Assembly (NCBI RefSeq): GCF_017948405.1
Contig: NZ_CP072844.1
Location: forward strand, 2,790,001 to 2,854,000
Length of the DNA: 64,000 bases
Reading direction: 5' to 3'
Source of the DNA: Psychrosphaera aestuarii
GTDB taxonomy: Bacteria; Pseudomonadota; Gammaproteobacteria; Enterobacterales; Alteromonadaceae
A program made the translations under genes and the position numbers. This document shows, in pieces, positions 1 through 9,486 of this stretch. The notes beneath the pieces are model-generated. The model saw only the letters and a program-made list of their open reading frames with translations, had not been told where the DNA came from and did not search any database. How positions within the stretch are numbered: the stretch's first letter is position 1; every line of letters starts with the position of its first letter.

Positions 1-921
1 TTGCTGAATGACGCCCTCGTACGTGCCGTCTTCTTTCATCACCTTAAATAACGCTGAAATATATAGCGGCATAATCGGAATAGCCGAACTTGCTTGCGTT
101 ACGACCGCATTTAATGACGAGACATAAGCCTTACCGCTAAGATTCGACGTCGTTTTGTTTATTGCCGCAGCAGCACGATCTAAGTCTTCTTTTGCTTTGC
201 CGATTGTTGCATGCCCATATATCGGCCAAGTTAACTTTTTGCCTATATAAGTATATGCCGTCGTTTTAAAGCCTTCTGCAAGCACACCAGCTTTACTAAG
301 CTCATTGAGCCATAATTCCCAGTCCTCACCGCCCATGACTTTAATTGTATTATTTATTTCATCTTCATTTGCCGCTTCTACTGAAACTTCATCGATAATA
401 CGTTTTGAGGTATTCAAGTTTTTAGTCGTAACATCATTACCAATTGGTTTTAATGTTGAAGAGTAAGTTTCACCGCTATCAGGATCAGTTCTTCTTGGCG
501 ACGCTAAACTGTAAATAACTAAATCAACTTTACCCATATCAGCTTTTATTGTTTCAATAGTTTTAGCTTTAATTTCATGTGAAAAGGCATCACCGTTTAT
601 GCTTTTCGAATATAAACCTGCTGCCTCTGCCGCTGTTTGAAAGGCTGCTGTGTTATACCAACCTGCAGAGCCTGTTTTTTTATCGGTACCTGGTTTTTCA
701 AAAAAAACACCTAACGTATTTGCGTTATAACCAAATGCTGACACAATTCTCGATGCTAGTCCGTACCCTGTCGACGCGCCAATAATTAAAACATTTTTAG
801 GTCCAGTCGCGCCAAAATCTTGTTCTTTAACATATTGGATTTGACGGTTTACACTCTCCGCACAGCCAACTGGATGTGCATTTGTACAAATAAAACCACG
901 AATTTTTGGTTTAATAACCAT
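1..921 (-). CDS. fabV: Enoyl-[ACP] reductase FabV (3' end cut by window edge)
   Basis: NADH-dependent trans-2-enoyl-ACP reductase, last step of the fatty acid elongation cycle; cytoplasmic. Residues 1-307 of a roughly 400-residue family are present, and the C-terminal quarter lies beyond base 1. The start ATG is at 919-921 and the protein begins [20 protein letters not shown], a typical FabV N-terminus. A Rossmann glycine motif GASTGYG follows the first 45 residues. The family's catalytic Tyr-x8-Lys motif falls at Tyr235 and Lys244 ([10 protein letters not shown]), the positions usual in characterised FabV proteins. FabV is a triclosan-tolerant isozyme that replaces or supplements FabI in Vibrio, Pseudomonas and relatives. 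No frameshift is seen. Only the missing C-terminus limits the call. Confidence 0.95.
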   Translation of the reverse strand, partial: MVIKPKIRGFICTNAHPVGCAESVNRQIQYVKEQDFGATGPKNVLIIGASTGYGLASRIVSAFGYNANTLGVFFEKPGTDKKTGSAGWYNTAAFQTAAEAAGLYSKSINGDAFSHEIKAKTIETIKADMGKVDLVIYSLASPRRTDPDSGETYSSTLKPIGNDVTTKNLNTSKRIIDEVSVEAANEDEINNTIKVMGGEDWELWLNELSKAGVLAEGFKTTAYTYIGKKLTWPIYGHATIGKAKEDLDRAAAAINKTTSNLSGKAYVSSLNAVVTQASSAIPIMPLYISALFKVMKEDGTYEGVIQQ

Positions 922-1040
922 ATATGTATTTCCTTAACATAAGCAAATGAGGCCGATAAACACTAATGGCTTCGGCCGAATATCAATTTGGCGCCAGTGT
1001 ACATCTGTTTTAACCAAAAACAGATCAGACTAGCAAAGCG

Positions 1041-2138
1041 TTATCGATTTCTATTTTGGTAATATTCAAGTTCTGACAGATTGTGATAATCCGTAACTTG
1101 CTTTTGAAAGGCCTGATAAGAGCTCATTATTCTGTTAAACATCTCATCTTTAGACTTTTGCTCATTTATAACTTCAATACTGGCCTGTTTTAATGCAAAC
1201 ATTACCTCAGCAGGAAACTTTTTAAGGACAACACCGTGTTTATTCTTTAACTGCTCCAGCGCTGCGTTATTTCTAACTGTATATTCATCTAACATATCTT
1301 GATTAACCGCGCGGGTTGCGACTTCTACAATCGCTTGTAGATCTTGAGGTAACTCATTAAATGCACTTTCATTAACTGTAAATTCCAACATAGCACCGGG
1401 TTCATGCCATCCCGCTACGTAGTAATGTTCAGCCACTTTATGAAAACCAAAAGCTAAGTCGTTATAAGGTCCAACCCACTCAGTTGCATCAATAGCGCCA
1501 GACTGTAAAGATGTGAAAATCTCTCCGCCTGTTAACGCAACTGGCACTCCGCCCAGCTTTTGTAATACTTCACCACCTAACCCTGGAATTCGCATTTTGA
1601 GCCCTTGCAGGTCTTCAACACCGTTAATTTCTCTTTTAAACCAGCCTGCTGACTGCACGCCCGTATTACCACCAGCAAAAGGAATAACACCAAATGGTTT
1701 ATACAACTCGCGCCAAAGTTCCAAACCACCACCGTAATGGATCCAACCATTTGTTTCTTGTGCGTTTAGTCCAAATGGTGTTGCGGTGAAAATGGGTGCA
1801 GCAGGCATTTTGCCTTTCCAATAATAAGAGGCGGCATGACCCATTTCTGCGGTTCGTTGTGAAACAGCGTCAAATACCTGAAAACCGGGAACTATCTCGC
1901 CTGCGCCATATACCTTTATGGTTAACCGGCCATTACTCATTTTATTAACTAGCTTGGCGAAGTTCTCTGGGGCTGTACCCAGACCAGGAAAGTTTTTAGG
2001 CCAACTTGTTACTAATTTCCAGTTATATACCTTTTCTACCGTCGAGTTTTTTTGTAATTGCGCTTCGTCACCACCACACGCTGTTAAAAACAGCATAGAG
2101 ATAGCGACAGTTAACAGCGATTTTGAAAATAAAGACAT
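1041..2138 (-). CDS. TRAP transporter solute-binding lipoprotein (DctP family)
   Basis: Periplasmic substrate-binding subunit of a tripartite ATP-independent (TRAP) transporter, normally for organic acids. The 365-residue protein has a lipoprotein signal with lipobox LTAC (Cys21), so it is probably membrane-tethered. The body carries family hallmarks such as GLKMRIPGLGGEVLQKLG near residue 180 and IDATEWVGPYNDLAFG near 220. These resemble the TakP/mannitol-chloroaromatic DctP subgroup that binds 2-oxo acids; the exact substrate is not determinable. It is the last gene of a dctQ-dctM-dctP operon, 20 bp after dctM. The Shine-Dalgarno AAGGA fixes the start. Confidence 0.93.
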   Translation of the reverse strand: MSLFSKSLLTVAISMLFLTACGGDEAQLQKNSTVEKVYNWKLVTSWPKNFPGLGTAPENFAKLVNKMSNGRLTIKVYGAGEIVPGFQVFDAVSQRTAEMGHAASYYWKGKMPAAPIFTATPFGLNAQETNGWIHYGGGLELWRELYKPFGVIPFAGGNTGVQSAGWFKREINGVEDLQGLKMRIPGLGGEVLQKLGGVPVALTGGEIFTSLQSGAIDATEWVGPYNDLAFGFHKVAEHYYVAGWHEPGAMLEFTVNESAFNELPQDLQAIVEVATRAVNQDMLDEYTVRNNAALEQLKNKHGVVLKKFPAEVMFALKQASIEVINEQKSKDEMFNRIMSSYQAFQKQVTDYHNLSELEYYQNRNR

Positions 2139-2158
2139 AATCTTTCCTTGTATACTTT

Positions 2159-3523
2159 TTAACTATAAATCATGGCAGGTAGCGCCGTTGCTAGATCGGG
2201 CCAAATTGCCAAAATGATTAACAGAATTAACTGCATAACAATAAAAGGAACCACTCCTTTATAAATTTTATTGGTCGCAATTGACTTTGGAGTGACGCCT
2301 CGTAAATAAAATAATGCAAACCCAAAAGGTGGAGTTAAAAACGACGTTTGTAAATTAATCGCAATCATAATTCCTAGCCAAATAGGATCCACACCCATCA
2401 TAAACAAAACAGGAGCAACTAAGGGTACGACCACAAAGGTTATTTCTATAAAATCAAGAATAAAGCCTAAGACAAATATTACTAACATCACTGTTAATAC
2501 GGCTCCAAACTGCCCTCCAGGCATGTCTTTAAAAAATGAGTGAACCAGCTCTTCACCTCCAAACCCTCTGAATACTAAAGAAAATATTGACGCACCAATA
2601 AGGATCATAAACACCATTGATGTCACCGACAGAGTTGATTCCATCACCATTTTGAGTGTTTTAATCGTGAGCTCTCGCTTTTGCAAAGCGATTATTGTCG
2701 CCCCAAACGCTCCAATGCCAGCGGCTTCAGTCGGGGTTGCTATACCTAATAAAATTGAACCTAAAACAATGACCATTAAAAATAGCGGTGGAATTAAACT
2801 TAGAAATAATACTGACAGCTTGAGTCTATCGCTTGTGTTAGCAGGAGGTGTCCATTGTGGTTTAAAAAAACCTATCGCCAACGAATAGAGCAAATACATA
2901 GAAACTAGTATAAGACCTGGTATCAACGCACCAGCAAAGAGGTCGCCTACAGAGATAGTTTCGGGAGAAAATATTCCTTGTGATAATTGAGATTGTTGAT
3001 ACGCACTTGATAATACATCACCGAGTAAAACTAACGCTATAGACGGCGGAATTATTTGCCCTAAGGTGCCCGTTGCTGCAATAACACCTGTCGAATAACT
3101 TTCGTTGTAACCGCGTTTTTGCATTGATGGTAAGGCCAATAAACCCATTGTCACAACTGTTGCACCAACAATACCAGTGCTAGCAGCCATTAACGCACCA
3201 ACGAGTGTGACAGCGATGCCCAAACCGGCAGGCATACGTCCAAATACTTGTGAAAGGCTTGTTAATAAATCCTCTGCAATTTTTGACTTTTCAAGCATCA
3301 CGCCCATAAATACAAAAAGTGGCACAGCTAAAAGAGTTTGATTCGTCATTACGCCATAAATTCTGCTTGGCAAAGCATTCAGTAACGACGTGTCAAAGTT
3401 ACCAATTAGTGAGCCAATACCCGCAAAAATAAGAGCTGTACCCGCTAAACTAAAAGCAACTGGATAACCTAATAGCAATACTAAACAAATCGCCAAAAAC
3501 ATTAAAACAGCCATCCATTCCAT
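2159..3523 (-). CDS. dctM: TRAP transporter large permease subunit (DctM)
   Basis: Large membrane subunit of the TRAP transporter, which uses an ion gradient to import the solute delivered by the binding protein. About twelve hydrophobic segments span the 454 residues, with conserved GAT...MGLLALPSM and TGTLGQIIPPSIALVLLGD motifs in the first half and TPTEAAGIGAFGA in the middle. The open frame extends 18 codons upstream into dctQ, but MEWMAVLMFLAICLVLLLG is the usual DctM start and is preceded by AAGGGAG. I therefore place the start at 3523, leaving 1 bp after the dctQ stop, which implies translational coupling. Confidence 0.93.
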   Translation of the reverse strand: MEWMAVLMFLAICLVLLLGYPVAFSLAGTALIFAGIGSLIGNFDTSLLNALPSRIYGVMTNQTLLAVPLFVFMGVMLEKSKIAEDLLTSLSQVFGRMPAGLGIAVTLVGALMAASTGIVGATVVTMGLLALPSMQKRGYNESYSTGVIAATGTLGQIIPPSIALVLLGDVLSSAYQQSQLSQGIFSPETISVGDLFAGALIPGLILVSMYLLYSLAIGFFKPQWTPPANTSDRLKLSVLFLSLIPPLFLMVIVLGSILLGIATPTEAAGIGAFGATIIALQKRELTIKTLKMVMESTLSVTSMVFMILIGASIFSLVFRGFGGEELVHSFFKDMPGGQFGAVLTVMLVIFVLGFILDFIEITFVVVPLVAPVLFMMGVDPIWLGIMIAINLQTSFLTPPFGFALFYLRGVTPKSIATNKIYKGVVPFIVMQLILLIILAIWPDLATALPAMIYS

Positions 3524-3524
3524 G

Positions 3525-4028
3525 TTAATTCGCTCCCTTAGCTCGTGTTGCTTTAACTCTATTGAAACGAATAACAAGGTTGCTTAATGCCTGCAATATT
3601 AGCAAGCAAGGCATAACGATAATCAGAGACTTCAACAAATACACAAATGGCAGGCCGCCAGCCTCTTGCGAACCTTCTAAAAATTGCCAAGATTGAGCAA
3701 CATAATTGAAGCTAATGTAAATAATAAACACGCAGGTGGGAATGAGTAAAACGAGGTGACCCAATATATTAATTACGTCTTGTGTTACTGGTGAATAACG
3801 ATTGTAAAAAATATCAACTCGTACATGCTGATCATGCTTTAAAACATAAGACATACCTAACATTAAAACAGCAGCGTGCAGATAAAGAACACTCTCTTGC
3901 AATGAAATCCAACCAAGGTTAAAACCATAACGTAGTATGACAACCAAGGTCATTACAACAACCATAATACCGGTTAGCCAACTCACCGCTTTACCAAGCC
4001 GGTCGGATAAGTGTTCGATAAATTCCAC
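3525..4028 (-). CDS. dctQ: TRAP transporter small permease subunit (DctQ)
   Basis: Small membrane subunit that couples the DctP binding protein to DctM. It has 167 residues with four predicted transmembrane segments (about 15-35, 47-65, 90-110 and 130-150), as expected for DctQ. It starts with GTG at 4026-4028 behind an AGAGGT ribosome site and is the first gene of the minus-strand operon dctQ-dctM-dctP. The subunits are separate here; some relatives have DctQ and DctM fused. Confidence 0.9.
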   Translation of the reverse strand: MEFIEHLSDRLGKAVSWLTGIMVVVMTLVVILRYGFNLGWISLQESVLYLHAAVLMLGMSYVLKHDQHVRVDIFYNRYSPVTQDVINILGHLVLLIPTCVFIIYISFNYVAQSWQFLEGSQEAGGLPFVYLLKSLIIVMPCLLILQALSNLVIRFNRVKATRAKGAN

Positions 4029-4130
4029 GCCGTTACCTCTTATTATTGTTATTGGTAGAGTAATTTATGCGAAGGTATATTCCCTGAATTCAGTTTAATA
4101 AACAACCATTGTCCCAATCGAAAAGCAAAA

Positions 4131-4457
4131 TTAACGATCGAATTTACTGCCACCTAAACATTTTGGTGACAATGGAACCTTAGCCGTTTCTCTCCATTCT
4201 TTTGGTGTAAATGTGTGGATAGCTAAAGCATGAATATCATTTTTTAACTCTTCAGATAAACAACTATTAACAGCTCTATGACGCTGAATTAATTTTTGAT
4301 CTTTAAACGCGTCGGCAATAACAACGACTTTAAAATGTGACTCACTACCTTCGGGGACGTTATGCTGCGAGCTTTCATTAACCACATCCAAAATGTCTGG
4401 CAAAAACGTATTTGTTAACTTTTCGATTATTTTTAACTCTACCTGACCTGACGTCAT
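4131..4457 (-). CDS. bolA: BolA-family protein
   Basis: Small BolA/IbaG-fold protein (108 residues) that usually partners a monothiol glutaredoxin in iron-sulphur handling; E. coli BolA also affects morphology and transcription. The conserved core is visible: GSESHFKVVVIADAF, then LIQRHRAVNSCLSEEL, then IHALAIHTFTPKEW. The invariant histidine in the RHR segment is present. The length and the TFTPKEW tail fit BolA better than the shorter IbaG. It is transcribed alone or with the gene behind it (59 bp gap). Confidence 0.92.
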   Translation of the reverse strand: MTSGQVELKIIEKLTNTFLPDILDVVNESSQHNVPEGSESHFKVVVIADAFKDQKLIQRHRAVNSCLSEELKNDIHALAIHTFTPKEWRETAKVPLSPKCLGGSKFDR

Positions 4458-4516
4458 CTTTATTAATCCTTATTTAAAAGTTCGAATGCTAGTAAACCAA
4501 ATACAAGGCGACGAGT

Positions 4517-5146
4517 CTAATTAACAATGTAACGAAATGTCAGGCTAATACGCCCGTGACTAACTTTTCGCCGCGCTGGAATTTGATGTTGAAATACTCT
4601 TTGCATACCAGCTTTCATTACTAACATTGACCCAGCCAACAAATCAATACTCGCCGTTTGCTGAGTTTTTTTATTTTTAAAAAACATGGCTCTCGTTTCT
4701 CCAAGTGAAATACTGGCCACTACGGGATTTGGGCCAAGCTCTGACTCATCATCAGAATGCCAGCCCATTTTGTCATTACCATCACGATAGTAATTCACTA
4801 AAACAGAGTTAAATTTATAACCGCTACTTAATTCTAGACGTACTTTTATGTCCAAAAGTAATGGGTGCCAAGGCTGTGGCTCTAGCACTTTACCACTATA
4901 TTGATAGATAACATCTGGATCAGACTGCCAACATTGCAAACGTGGAATTCGGTGGCTGCGACCAAATACCACTACCTCAGGTTGCTGCCAAGGTAATTCT
5001 GATTTTAAAGTTTCAAACGCTTCTACAGCTTCCTGCTTTGACAAAAATGAACTTTCATACATTAACCAAGGCGCAATCAACTCCGGCAGCAATGCGCTAC
5101 TATCTTTTGGTGAGATTGATGAATCTTCGAATAAATCTTTTTGCAA
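4517..5146 (-). CDS. AlkB-like Fe(II)/2-oxoglutarate dioxygenase
   Basis: Predicted oxidative demethylase of alkylated nucleobases (AlkB/ALKBH2-3-like branch). The 209-residue protein carries the iron facial triad: H and D in GWHSDDE (near residue 130), and the distal His in RRKVSHGRISLTFR near the C-terminus, whose two arginines bind 2-oxoglutarate. The NYYRDG motif before the HxD is also typical. The start is TTG (5144-5146), positioned by AGAAGAG 8 nt upstream; the nearby ATG is out of frame and followed directly by a stop. The substrate could be DNA or RNA; sequence alone does not decide. Confidence 0.92.
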   Translation of the reverse strand: MQKDLFEDSSISPKDSSALLPELIAPWLMYESSFLSKQEAVEAFETLKSELPWQQPEVVVFGRSHRIPRLQCWQSDPDVIYQYSGKVLEPQPWHPLLLDIKVRLELSSGYKFNSVLVNYYRDGNDKMGWHSDDESELGPNPVVASISLGETRAMFFKNKKTQQTASIDLLAGSMLVMKAGMQRVFQHQIPARRKVSHGRISLTFRYIVN

Positions 5147-5208
5147 ATTTACATCTCTTCTAAGCAGTGGGACAATAGAGAAATAACGATATAAACAACG
5201 AGCATAAC

Positions 5209-6417
5209 ATGAACACTAGTTGGTCAATTGATAATAATGAGTATCAATTATTTCGCTACCCGCCTAACCAGCACGACAAATCCCTGCAAGCATGGGACAG
5301 TTCTGACGATCTTGTTGTTCAATATGTCATCGAACGTTATTCAGATGCGTCTTCATTACCATCAACAGTTATCTTTGACGATTTATTTGGTGCTATTTCA
5401 ATAGGCTTAAATCGCTTTCGTCCAATTTGTGTCTTAGATTCATACGTTAGTCAGTTAGCAATAGAGCATAACCATGAGATTAACCAACTTGCGAAGCCGC
5501 CGATATACAATTCATTAGACACTGTTCCTAATTGCAACCTAGCTATTGTTAAAATAACAAAAAACATTGCCTATCTTGAACATCAATTGCAGACAATTTG
5601 CGCTCAGTCGATAAATTGTGATGTTATTGCCACAGGTAAAACAACATTCATTACTACAGCGGTAATGAAACTATTTGAACGTTATTTTGCAAACGTTAAA
5701 AGTAGTTTAGCAAAAAGAAAAAGCCGACTAATATTTGCAACACATTCAGCATCACAAAACCAAAGTCTGGCGACTGTTGATAACGCTCGTTCTGTAAATA
5801 CACACCCTAACTTTACTGCGTATTGGCCGGACAAAAAGTTAACACTCAGCGCCTTCGCAAATGTATTCAGCAAAGACCAAATCGACATTGGCGGGCGTTT
5901 TTTAGTGGACCACCTGCCTTATATTGAAGCGACAAAAGAACCTTTTACGGCAATAGATTTAGGCTGTGGTAATGGTTTAGTCGGACTCTCGTTGCTGCAA
6001 CAAAACGAAAGTCTATTCTTAAACCAAAGCACCAAAAATGACCAACCCAAGAACCGGATAATTTTTTGTGATGAGTCACATATGGCAATCGCATCTGCAC
6101 AATATAATGTCCAACAAAATGTGCCTTTATTGTCGCAAGCAACTTTATTCGTCCAAGATGACTGTTTATCGCAACAAGCAACAAATTCGGCTGATTTGAT
6201 CTTGTGTAACCCTCCGTTCCACCAGCAAAATGCAATTACGACACACATTGCGCAACAAATGATAAATCAGGCCGCTCAAGTTCTTAAAAAACAAGGCGTC
6301 TTGTATTTAGTCGCAAATAGACACTTGCCTTACCAATCTATGTTGAAAACAACTTTTGGTGGCTTTACTATTCTAGCGAGCAATGCGAAATTCGTGATAT
6401 ATCAATGTAAAAAATAA
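5209..6417 (+). CDS. rlmG: 23S rRNA (guanine-1835-N2)-methyltransferase RlmG
   Basis: SAM-dependent methyltransferase making m2G1835 in 23S rRNA. At 402 residues it matches the two-domain RlmG/RsmC architecture: a degenerate N-terminal domain (DDLFGAISIGLNRFRP, DSYVSQLAIEHN) and a catalytic C-terminal domain with SAM motif IDLGCGNGLVGLSLL near residue 250 and the N-methyltransferase motif NPPFHQQNA near 337. The DSYVSQLA and NPPFHQQ segments align closely with E. coli RlmG and less well with RsmC. It is the first gene of the run rlmG-yajG-cyclophilin. Confidence 0.92.
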   Translation: MNTSWSIDNNEYQLFRYPPNQHDKSLQAWDSSDDLVVQYVIERYSDASSLPSTVIFDDLFGAISIGLNRFRPICVLDSYVSQLAIEHNHEINQLAKPPIYNSLDTVPNCNLAIVKITKNIAYLEHQLQTICAQSINCDVIATGKTTFITTAVMKLFERYFANVKSSLAKRKSRLIFATHSASQNQSLATVDNARSVNTHPNFTAYWPDKKLTLSAFANVFSKDQIDIGGRFLVDHLPYIEATKEPFTAIDLGCGNGLVGLSLLQQNESLFLNQSTKNDQPKNRIIFCDESHMAIASAQYNVQQNVPLLSQATLFVQDDCLSQQATNSADLILCNPPFHQQNAITTHIAQQMINQAAQVLKKQGVLYLVANRHLPYQSMLKTTFGGFTILASNAKFVIYQCKK

Positions 6418-6478
6418 AATGACATTAAACAAACCGAACTCGTCCACTGATAACGCGCACAAAAAGGTAAACAAAATT

Positions 6479-7012
6479 ATGAGATTTTTTCAGTTAATCG
6501 CAATTTCGACTATTGGCTTTATATTGTCTGGTTGCGCCAATCAGTTTGAACAAGCTGTAAAATTGGCACCGAGCGCCGTGTCCCCTAAATTACTTATGAG
6601 TGTAAAAGATATAAACATCTCTGACTCACGAGAGAATAAAGCAATGGCAATGGTTAATAGTAGTGAATTTATGCAGGTAAATAATATTGCAAACCTTATT
6701 CGCCCATGGTTAACGAGCAGTTTGCAAACAAGCCCTAATGGCCGAAATAAGCTTAACTTTGATATTACAACCGCCACTAGTTATATAAAGCAGTACGCTA
6801 TGACCTTTGAATCTGAAGCCGTACTTGAGTGGAAAGTTACGGTATCGTCTCCACAGCGAACTTGGACTAAAAGCTACCAAACCGGCATTAACCAAGACGG
6901 GCCAATGAAGTTTGATCAAGAGGATGTAACAAAAAACATGAATATCATGTTATCTACATTACTTGAGCGTACGCTTCAAGATGATGAATTTCAGAAAGCC
7001 TTAAGTCGCTAG
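6479..7012 (+). CDS. yajG: YajG-family lipoprotein
   Basis: Outer-membrane-type lipoprotein of the YajG family, function unknown. The frame is open from an ATG at 6419 overlapping the rlmG stop, but a proper lipoprotein signal begins at the internal ATG 6479 (MRFFQLIAISTIGFILSGC, Cys19), with AAGG upstream. I use that start, giving 177 residues. The mature part keeps YajG features: a segment on mutually dependent residues SRENKAMAMVNSSEF, a central NKLNFDITTATSYIKQ strand, and a C-terminal LLERTLQDDEFQKAL helix. It lies between rlmG and a periplasmic cyclophilin, 8 bp from the latter. Confidence 0.8.
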   Translation: MRFFQLIAISTIGFILSGCANQFEQAVKLAPSAVSPKLLMSVKDINISDSRENKAMAMVNSSEFMQVNNIANLIRPWLTSSLQTSPNGRNKLNFDITTATSYIKQYAMTFESEAVLEWKVTVSSPQRTWTKSYQTGINQDGPMKFDQEDVTKNMNIMLSTLLERTLQDDEFQKALSR

Positions 7013-7020
7013 AGGTAGGT

Positions 7021-7632
7021 ATGTTGCAAAGAACTTTTGGCTTATTACTATTAATATTTATTACGCTATTTACCCACTTTTCAACAAGTGCAAATGAAAT
7101 ACCGCGTGGTGAATATATTCAAACCGACAATTTATTCCCTAAAGTTAAAATGGTCACTAATCTAGGCGACATGATTATTGAATTGGATCGAAGTAGAGCA
7201 AAAATCACTGTGGATAACTTTTTAAGTTATGTAGTGACAAAGAAGTACGACAACACCATTTTTCATAGACTAGAGCCAGAATTTGTTCTGCAAGGTGGTG
7301 GTTACACAACTGATATTGAGCAAATCAAAGAGTTTCCTGAAATCATCAATGAATCCGGAAATGGTTTAAAAAACAATCAGTTCACTATTTCTATGGCTCG
7401 GCAATACGAACCGCACACTGCAACTAGTCAGTTCTTTTTTAACCTTGTGGATAACGATAGTTTAAATCCGGGCAAAAAATGGGGTTACACCGTTTTTGGG
7501 GAAGTGGTAGAGGGGCAAAGTGTTTTAGAAAAAGCAATTGAAATTGGTAGTGATTTTTCTGAAGAGCTTGGCTGGCCTAACTTTCCTAATAAAAAAATTG
7601 AAATTATTTCAGTTCAAATTTTGTCCGAATAG
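7021..7632 (+). CDS. Periplasmic cyclophilin-type peptidyl-prolyl isomerase
   Basis: Cis-trans prolyl isomerase, probably periplasmic: a signal peptide covers residues 1-24 (ends FSTSANE). The catalytic domain has the bacterial PpiA signature FHRLEPEFVLQGGGY (catalytic Arg in FHR), the SQFFFNLVDND strand, and YTVFGEVVEGQSVLEKA near the C-terminus. At 203 residues it is near the PpiA length of about 190. A strong AGAGGT site precedes the ATG. It probably belongs to the rlmG-yajG transcript. Confidence 0.92.
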   Translation: MLQRTFGLLLLIFITLFTHFSTSANEIPRGEYIQTDNLFPKVKMVTNLGDMIIELDRSRAKITVDNFLSYVVTKKYDNTIFHRLEPEFVLQGGGYTTDIEQIKEFPEIINESGNGLKNNQFTISMARQYEPHTATSQFFFNLVDNDSLNPGKKWGYTVFGEVVEGQSVLEKAIEIGSDFSEELGWPNFPNKKIEIISVQILSE

Positions 7633-7713
7633 CTTTTTGTGTCTATACTGACTTTGGTTTAGTAAATACGAGCTTTATTACTAATCCGTACCCTTTACTA
7701 ATACAAATAAAAA

Positions 7714-8052
7714 ATGGGGGTGAATAAAGTGGTAAAAACACAGCGATTTATCCACAACAAAGCAAATCAACTTAGCTTTTATGCTAATGCATTATTGGAT
7801 GGAGAGATTCAAGATTCAGAAGTTGATTTATATTGTTGGGATACTATTGAGGAATGGTCACAAATAAACGCTAAAGATACATCTCTAACACCGTTGGAAA
7901 GTGCTTTTTGGTATTTGTTACATCAGCTTTCTTTTTGGAGCTCATCTGAAATTCGGACGAGTGAAAAACTGAAAAATGAAATGGTTTCCTGTATTAGTTA
8001 TCTACAAGGATATGGTCGATTCCCGGACTTTTGTTCAGGTGTTAGACCTTAA
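7714..8052 (+). CDS. Small conserved-looking protein of unknown function
   Basis: I do not recognise this 112-residue soluble protein. It is rich in aromatic residues (YCWDTIEEWSQ, SAFWYLLHQLSFWSS), has no signal peptide or membrane segment, and appears alpha-helical. The GGGGGTG just after the first ATG would fit a ribosome site for the GTG codon at 7729, so the true protein may be five residues shorter. It ends 30 bp before a strong hairpin terminator and precedes an AmpG-like permease. The regular codon use and closing terminator argue that it is a real gene. Confidence 0.65.
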   Translation: MGVNKVVKTQRFIHNKANQLSFYANALLDGEIQDSEVDLYCWDTIEEWSQINAKDTSLTPLESAFWYLLHQLSFWSSSEIRTSEKLKNEMVSCISYLQGYGRFPDFCSGVRP

Positions 8053-8081
8053 GACTTGATATTAGATAAAATCTTGTCAAC

Positions 8082-8122
8082 AATCGGCCTATTAGTTTCC
8101 ACTATTAGGCCGATTTTATTTT
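8082..8122 (+). terminator. Rho-independent terminator after the 7714-8052 gene
   Basis: Left arm AATCGGCCTATTAGT (8082-8096) pairs with ACTATTAGGCCGATT (8101-8115) with one mismatch and a 4-nt loop, followed by a T-rich run. The downstream AmpG-like frame begins inside the tail of this run. Confidence 0.88.
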
Positions 8123-9458
8123 GCAATTCTTATCCACCACACTCAGTGGCCAATCTCTAATTCAGCTACTCAACTCTTTCAAAATATATTTTGAGCTAAG
8201 TGTATTACGGTTATTTGCCTTTGGATTTGCAGCAGGCTTACCCATTATGTTGGTTTTCTCTTCACTCTCTTTTTGGTTAAGAGAAGCTGGGGCTGCGCGC
8301 AGTTCAATCGGTTTTTTTAGCTGGGTAACTCTGGCCTATGCAATGAAATGGATTTGGGCACCTGCGGTAGACAAAGTTAAAATTCCAGTGTTATCCAGGC
8401 TACTCGGAAGACGTAAAAGTTGGCTTTTTTTGACTCAAATATTTCTGGTGGCAAGTATTGCTGCCATGGCTCTAACCGATCCAAAACAAAACCTCTATGC
8501 AATGGCTCTGGCAGCAGTTGCCGTTGCATTCTTTTCAGCAACCCAAGATGTCGTTATAGATGCATTTAGAATAGAGTCTGGTGATGATCGCCAACAAGCT
8601 GCAATGGCGGCCGCGTACATGATAGGTTATCGATTAGCTATGATTGTAGCAACGGCGGGTGTGCTATACATTACCGCGTTGTTTGAGGTTAGCGCTAATT
8701 ACGACTATTCAGCGTGGCAATCAAGCTACTTAATTATGTCAGGTATTATGGCATTATTAATAGCCTTTACGGTTAGTGCTCCTGAGCCAATAGAATACAA
8801 AAATGAGATCGCTAGCTCGTCGCATCAATCAATCCTCCAAAAAGTTAAATCGGCCTTTGTAAACCCTGTAATCGATTTAATTGTTAGATATAAATCCCAC
8901 GCTATTTTACTCATTATCCTTATAGCGACTTATCGAATATCAGATATTGTAATGGGGGTAATGGCCAACGTATTTTATGTAGATATGGGTTACACGAAAC
9001 AAGAAATTGCCGCCATTTCGAAGATCTTTGGCGTTGTAATGACCTTAGTAGGCGCCTTTGTATGTGGTGGTTTAATTAACCGTTTTGGCATCCTGCCTAT
9101 TTTATTGACCGGCGCCATACTTTCCGCATTAACTAATTTGCTGTTTGTTATGCTGTCAAAGTCTAGTCATAATTTAGAGTTGTTAACGTTAGTGATATCG
9201 ATTGACAACTTAAGCGCTGGCATTGCAATGGCCGCCTTAATTGCATTCTTAAGCTCATTAACCAATAAAGAGTTTACTGCAACACAATACGCCTGGCTTA
9301 GCTCGGCAATGCTATTATTACCTAAATCTCTTGGTGGCTTTTCTGGAGTATGGTTAGAAAAACTTGGCTATAGCCAATTTTTTACCATGACGGCCTGTAT
9401 TGGCATTCCAGCGATAATTGCCTTGTTAGTTTTAATGAAAAAAAAATGGCACGCCTAA
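8121..9458 (+). CDS. ampG: AmpG-like MFS permease (muropeptide uptake family)
   Basis: Twelve-TM major facilitator resembling AmpG, the inner-membrane importer of GlcNAc-anhydroMurNAc muropeptides for wall recycling and beta-lactamase signalling. Family motifs are visible: GFAAGLPIMLVFSSLSFWL near the N-terminus, LLGRRKSWLFLTQI (cytoplasmic loop 2-3), FFSATQDVVIDAFRIE (TM4), MIGYRLAMI, and near the end TNKEFTATQYAWLSSAM. The 445-residue length fits short AmpG-type proteins. There is no ATG before the first TM. The only plausible starts are TTG at 8121 or ATT three bases earlier, both in the tail of the preceding terminator and without a clear ribosome site, so the N-terminus is uncertain. Confidence 0.83.
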   Translation: MQFLSTTLSGQSLIQLLNSFKIYFELSVLRLFAFGFAAGLPIMLVFSSLSFWLREAGAARSSIGFFSWVTLAYAMKWIWAPAVDKVKIPVLSRLLGRRKSWLFLTQIFLVASIAAMALTDPKQNLYAMALAAVAVAFFSATQDVVIDAFRIESGDDRQQAAMAAAYMIGYRLAMIVATAGVLYITALFEVSANYDYSAWQSSYLIMSGIMALLIAFTVSAPEPIEYKNEIASSSHQSILQKVKSAFVNPVIDLIVRYKSHAILLIILIATYRISDIVMGVMANVFYVDMGYTKQEIAAISKIFGVVMTLVGAFVCGGLINRFGILPILLTGAILSALTNLLFVMLSKSSHNLELLTLVISIDNLSAGIAMAALIAFLSSLTNKEFTATQYAWLSSAMLLLPKSLGGFSGVWLEKLGYSQFFTMTACIGIPAIIALLVLMKKKWHA

Positions 9459-9486
9459 ACGTGCCATTTCAGAAAGATTAAAAATA

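Noticed and set aside
5919..6248. Overlapping antisense frames within rlmG
   Set aside because: Both frames oppose a well-supported methyltransferase gene and show no family features.
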